A DNA stretch of 64,000 bases from Henckelia pumila. Taxonomy: Eukaryota > Streptophyta > Magnoliopsida > Lamiales > Gesneriaceae. A model generated the notes under the pieces. It was not told where the DNA came from. It searched no databases and saw nothing but the letters and a program-made list of their open reading frames with translations. Position 1 is the stretch's first letter. Every line of letters starts with the position of its first letter. The translations under genes and the position numbers were made by a program. The stretch is from positions 139,434,109 to 139,498,108 of the forward strand of contig NC_133120.1 of assembly GCF_033568475.1 (NCBI RefSeq), given 5' to 3'. Below are positions 60,761 to 64,000 of this stretch, one piece after another.

Positions 60761-61107
60761 TTCTTTTCTCTCTTGGGCTGTTCACAAGGGCTAACGCGCT
60801 TCAATCTCTTCAACATCGCTTCCTTCCTTTGCTACAGGTAGAGCACTTCGTTAGAGCGATAACACTCCTCAAGGGCTGTTGGTTAGAGCTGTTGGATAGA
60901 GTTGTTCGTTATCAGCTCTAACAAACCGCTCTACTTCCATCTTCTTTCTTTCTTGCTTCTTTTCTTCAATTATTTTGCACCATTTTTTTATTTTCCTATA
61001 TCAAAACACAAATAATGATTAGGAACTATAAAATGAATTTAATCAATGCAAATTCTCCTAATCATAAAAATTAACACAAATAAATATAAAAAAATATAAC
61101 CACATCA

Positions 61108-62284
61108 AACTTCCCCATACTTAACCTTTTTCTCGCCCTCGATCAAGTCATACATAAACAACATGCAACCATAACAAAAAAAACATAAGCAAGGATGAAT
61201 CATGAACATCATAGCCTCGGAGAATTCCAACTTACAAAAACAAGCTTACGAATACTCTTGATTTCCCACAATACACCTTCAGTAAAGTGTGAACGTGCGT
61301 GTGTACCATGTTATTCCAGCTACATGCAACTTCAAAAGACATAGTTTTAAAACTGTTCGCCAACTTATGACACATCAGTGTGAGTATCACCATCAAGAGC
61401 CCCTTTCTGCCAACAATCCTTAAACACAACACAACTCTCTTGATAAATGATTACGCACCTCTGGATTTTGCATCCGGTTTTTTTCTTTAGTCCCAATAAT
61501 TGCCCGCAAACTTAGCTATAACTAAGATATGATTCGAATTTCAATCCCCTCGTCTATAGCCCGGATGGACTACAATCCCATTGGTCTACAAACTTAGCTA
61601 TGGAAAAGTGAATTGAATTTCAATTACTTTTCAAGCCCGGATAGAATTGTTATTTAAAAATTTTTCAAAATTTTAATCCAATTTGATCCGCAAACTTAGT
61701 CAAGAACAAGATGATTAGAATTTTAACCTCTTGCTTAACCAGGATGGAGTTAATTTCATTCTCACAAAATTTTTCATAAACCAAAATATTTTAATAGGTG
61801 CGCTCAATATTGTATATGCCATATCAAAAAGATCATCAAAATTCAAGAACTATCAAGTTCCACAGACACCTATTGTCGTGCAATGGTCCAACAGACACCA
61901 ACATCATCTAATACATCGCTACAATTCACTGGTGAAACATGTGTGCTTAAAAATATTCACTAATCAACCTACGGTTTCTCATGTCCAATCAAGAGTAAAT
62001 TTTTTTCAAAAATTTCATTTTTTTCCAACTTCATCATTATAGGCTAACAATCTCCATCCTACTTATGCTCATAAAACAAACACTAACACAAAGCATGCAT
62101 GTCATAAAAAATCGGCTAAATCCTCTACCTGACTGGCTAAGTCCTCTCCCCCATACTTAAAATCTTACATTGTCCCCAATGTAAGTGAAAATGCAGAATA
62201 AAAATAAAAACTAAAAATGAAAGAAAATAATCCCTTTGGGTTGCCTCCCAAGCAGCGCCTAATGTTCAATATTCAGCTTGACCT
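61108..62284 (-). other. Element interior, non-coding, with two polypurine-like tracts
   Basis: On the minus strand TTAAGTATGGGGAAGTT abuts the 3' LTR (61122-61108, the polypurine tract). A second copy, TTAAGTATGGGGGAGAGG, sits at about 62160-62143, next to a CTTACATTG/CAATGTAAG hairpin (62164-62184). No gene is supported between. Confidence 0.6.
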
Positions 62285-63310
62285 TCATAAGCACTCCTCA
62301 AAGAGCGGCTGACGCCCAAAATAAGTGTCATATGACATCACAAATGGGTCTTTGTTCCATGTGCCCTCATGCTTGACTAGATATATACAGTGTAATCTCA
62401 TCACCTCAACAACACTCCATAGTAGATGGTAAACATGAGAAGAGAAAATCTCTGCGGGCTCTCGGAAGCCAAAATCTTTTGAAATTGGTATTGATTGAAG
62501 GAAAGGTTCTTGGGGATGTGTGTATGATAATACTATCGATGAGCTCAAATCAATGGACTCTTGAACTCCGTCATCCTCAAACTGGAAAGGCAACATATTT
62601 CCATCATACCCTATTTCTTCCAGAACATCTTTCGACTGAGGTTCAATAAGAAGAGAAGACTCAAACACCTCTAAACCTTCAGCATGATTCGATTCTCACT
62701 CCCAATCCTGGTTCTCTGAGTTATCATCATTGAACCAAATTGGGTTGGTCACTTCTTGAGTATCTTGCTTCACTTCCTGGTCTTGGTATTCATGGAGGAT
62801 TGATCTCTTGATATTCTCTATGTGCTCCACAAGGTGACATCTATAATTGATTAGATCTTCTATAGCTGCCTCAGTCGATGCCACAAACTTGCTCCTTATT
62901 TCCTCTAGCGGATGTAAGATCAATTGAGAACAACTTACCTCCTCCTTTTGAAGCTCGAATGTTTGGTCTGTAAAATCCGGGTATTGAGTATCTTGTGGGT
63001 ATTGGTGGCTCCAAACCTGTGGTGTAAGATCCCAATATCTATAATAGTCAAATTCTGCCATATCATCTAACAGGTGTATCATACTATCATCATCTCCCCA
63101 AAATAGTGGATTACCGGTTGTGAAAGCTCCATCAATTACTCATCTTCTTGTCACTGCATCCAAACCATCAAGAAAAAAATGTAAGGATAGAATAGTTAGA
63201 AAAATCATGATACCGAAAGGTGGTTGCCAAATCTTTGAATCTCTCCCATGCTGCGTAGAATGTCTCTCCGTGTTGCTGGATAAAACAAATGAATACTTGT
63301 CGATTTGACA
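62285..63310 (-). pseudogene. Gag-like pseudogene of the Athila/Tat-like element
   Basis: Near 63290-63140 the minus strand encodes a retrotransposon gag core (HGETFYAAWERFKDL ... FFLDGLDAVTRR), then an acidic, Gln/Glu-rich region (63082-62699) and a further block (62668-62285). The parts lie in one frame, interrupted by TGA codons at about 63138 and 62696. A frameshift is inferred at a T run near 63172, because the gag core switches frame there. There is no zinc knuckle or pol. This is a degraded structural protein, probably mobilised in trans when active. Confidence 0.7.
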
Positions 63311-63405
63311 TCTCAAAGTATTACACCATAAAAAAAATTCTTGCAAAAATAGAAAAAAAAACGGTGAATAAAATAAAAACAAAAACACAAATAAATTAAA
63401 CGTCT

Positions 63406-63423
63406 TCCCCGATAACGACGCCA
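63406..63423 (-). other. Athila/Tat-type primer-binding site
   Basis: TGGCGTCGTTATCGGGGA on the minus strand, five bases after the LTR end (63429). It is two changes from the standard TGGCGCCGTTGCCGGGGA. Confidence 0.8.
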
Positions 63424-63428
63424 AAATT

Positions 63429-64000
63429 TGGTAACGCTTAGTCGTATCACGCCCAAATTAACCCAACTCAACTCAAACAAATAAATATGTAATAGCAAAA
63501 GTATGGATCATTCCCACGAGGAAAGCGAAATTTATCGTGTTCTTTAAAATTACTGAAAATAAATAAAAGGGGATTTTGGGTTTTTTAAATTAACTACCGA
63601 TAATTAAAAGCAAATTAAAATAAATTTTACCAACTAGCATGCAAGAATTAAATTATAACGACTACACCCTTGAAGTTATTCACTCGATCATCGATTCTCT
63701 AAAAATAATTAATTCTCATTGAATATTCATCATTGGAAATTTAATTCCTATCTCACCTTAATTTTAGTTAATTAGACACAAACGTTCTAGATTAACCCTT
63801 ACCACTAAATCAATAAAGATTCAAGCGATCAAGATTTAAATTCAAGTTAGCATTCAAACTAGTGAGACTGATGAATCTAGACAATACAAATACAAGCGAT
63901 TGTATTTAATCTAGTCAATTATTGTTCCTACGAATTAATAAATTCACAAGCAAAAAATTATTAATCATAGTTGCTTCGCAAATTAGAGTGATCAAACAAT
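63429..64000 (-). repeat. Athila/Tat-like 5' LTR, cut by window end
   Basis: Matches 58186 to about 58800 with a deletion of about 30 bp and scattered changes. The remainder lies beyond the window. Confidence 0.85.

Larger units (their letters stand above)
58186..61107 (-). repeat. Athila/Tat-like 3' LTR containing a solo LTR
   Basis: On the plus strand it starts TGGTAACGCTTAG and ends CCACATCA. Net length is about 1.59 kb after removing the 1328-bp solo LTR and one duplication copy. Its first roughly 470 bp match 63429 onward, except that the second copy lacks about 30 bp corresponding to 58418-58450. Confidence 0.85.
58186..64000 (-). mobile_element. Athila/Tat-like non-autonomous gypsy element, cut by window end
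   Basis: Two direct LTR copies (58186-61107 and 63429 to beyond 64000) flank a 2.3-kb interior read on the minus strand. The primer-binding region TGGCGTCGTTATCGGGGA (63423-63406) is the characteristic Athila/Tat form of TGGCGCCGTTGCCGGGGA. The interior has gag-like coding but no protease, RT or integrase, as in TR-GAG/LARD-type derivatives. The GCTTGGGAGGCAACCC motif (about 62250-62230) is also typical of this group. Confidence 0.85.

Overview
This is a plant nuclear window, most likely from a eudicot. Three genes with plant-typical architecture sit on the right-centre, and the rest is mostly LTR-retrotransposon sequence with plant-type primer-binding sites. The species cannot be named from the sequence.

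Left third (1-31065): a nest of LTR retrotransposons. A Ty1-copia element (1-7885, 5' LTR cut by the window edge) sits inside the 3' LTR of a minus-strand Ty3-gypsy element (Gyp-3, 7886-16405). Gyp-3 sits inside the gag of a plus-strand gypsy element (Gyp-1, 16406-18900 and 28015-31065). A second copy of the same plus-strand family (Gyp-2, 18901-28014) has inserted into Gyp-1 with a perfect 5-bp duplication (AGGAC). The 3' LTR of Gyp-2 is itself split by an inverted solo copia LTR (26008-27844, duplication ATGAT). All of the polyproteins are broken by stops or frameshifts. The gypsy elements have chromovirus-like (Tekay/Del-type) ends. Their LTR promoters carry 8-10 copies of a short dyad (TCGGAAGCTCCGA) just upstream of a TATA box.

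Middle (31066-40969): no convincing gene. It holds an older minus-strand LTR (31265-31757), a degenerate minisatellite (about 32892-33236), and two related 449-bp LTRs in inverted orientation (33686-34133 and 35687-36135).

Genic island (40970-55440): (i) an intronless LUX ARRHYTHMO/PCL1-type GARP transcription factor on the minus strand, with two evening elements in its promoter; (ii) a two-exon plus-strand gene for a small, probably plastid-targeted, single-pass membrane protein (45457-46135); (iii) a nine-coding-exon minus-strand Pumilio gene (48154-54900, 1045 aa). The RNA-recognition residues of Pumilio can be read in all eight PUF repeats and predict UGUANAUA binding. Between these lie foldback/MITE-like elements and a 5'-truncated LINE copy with an 18-bp target duplication.

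Right end (55440-64000): AT-rich DNA with (TA)n tracts holding two foldback elements, then a minus-strand Athila/Tat-like element (from 58186 to beyond the window) that has gag-like coding but no visible pol. Its 3' LTR hosts an inverted solo LTR of a Gyp-1/2 relative (58889-60216, duplication CTCAA).

The strongest system-level observation is that at least three LTR families here have built their promoters from reiterated short dyads. One dyad type (GCTCGATC..GATCGAGC) is shared by two otherwise unrelated LTRs.
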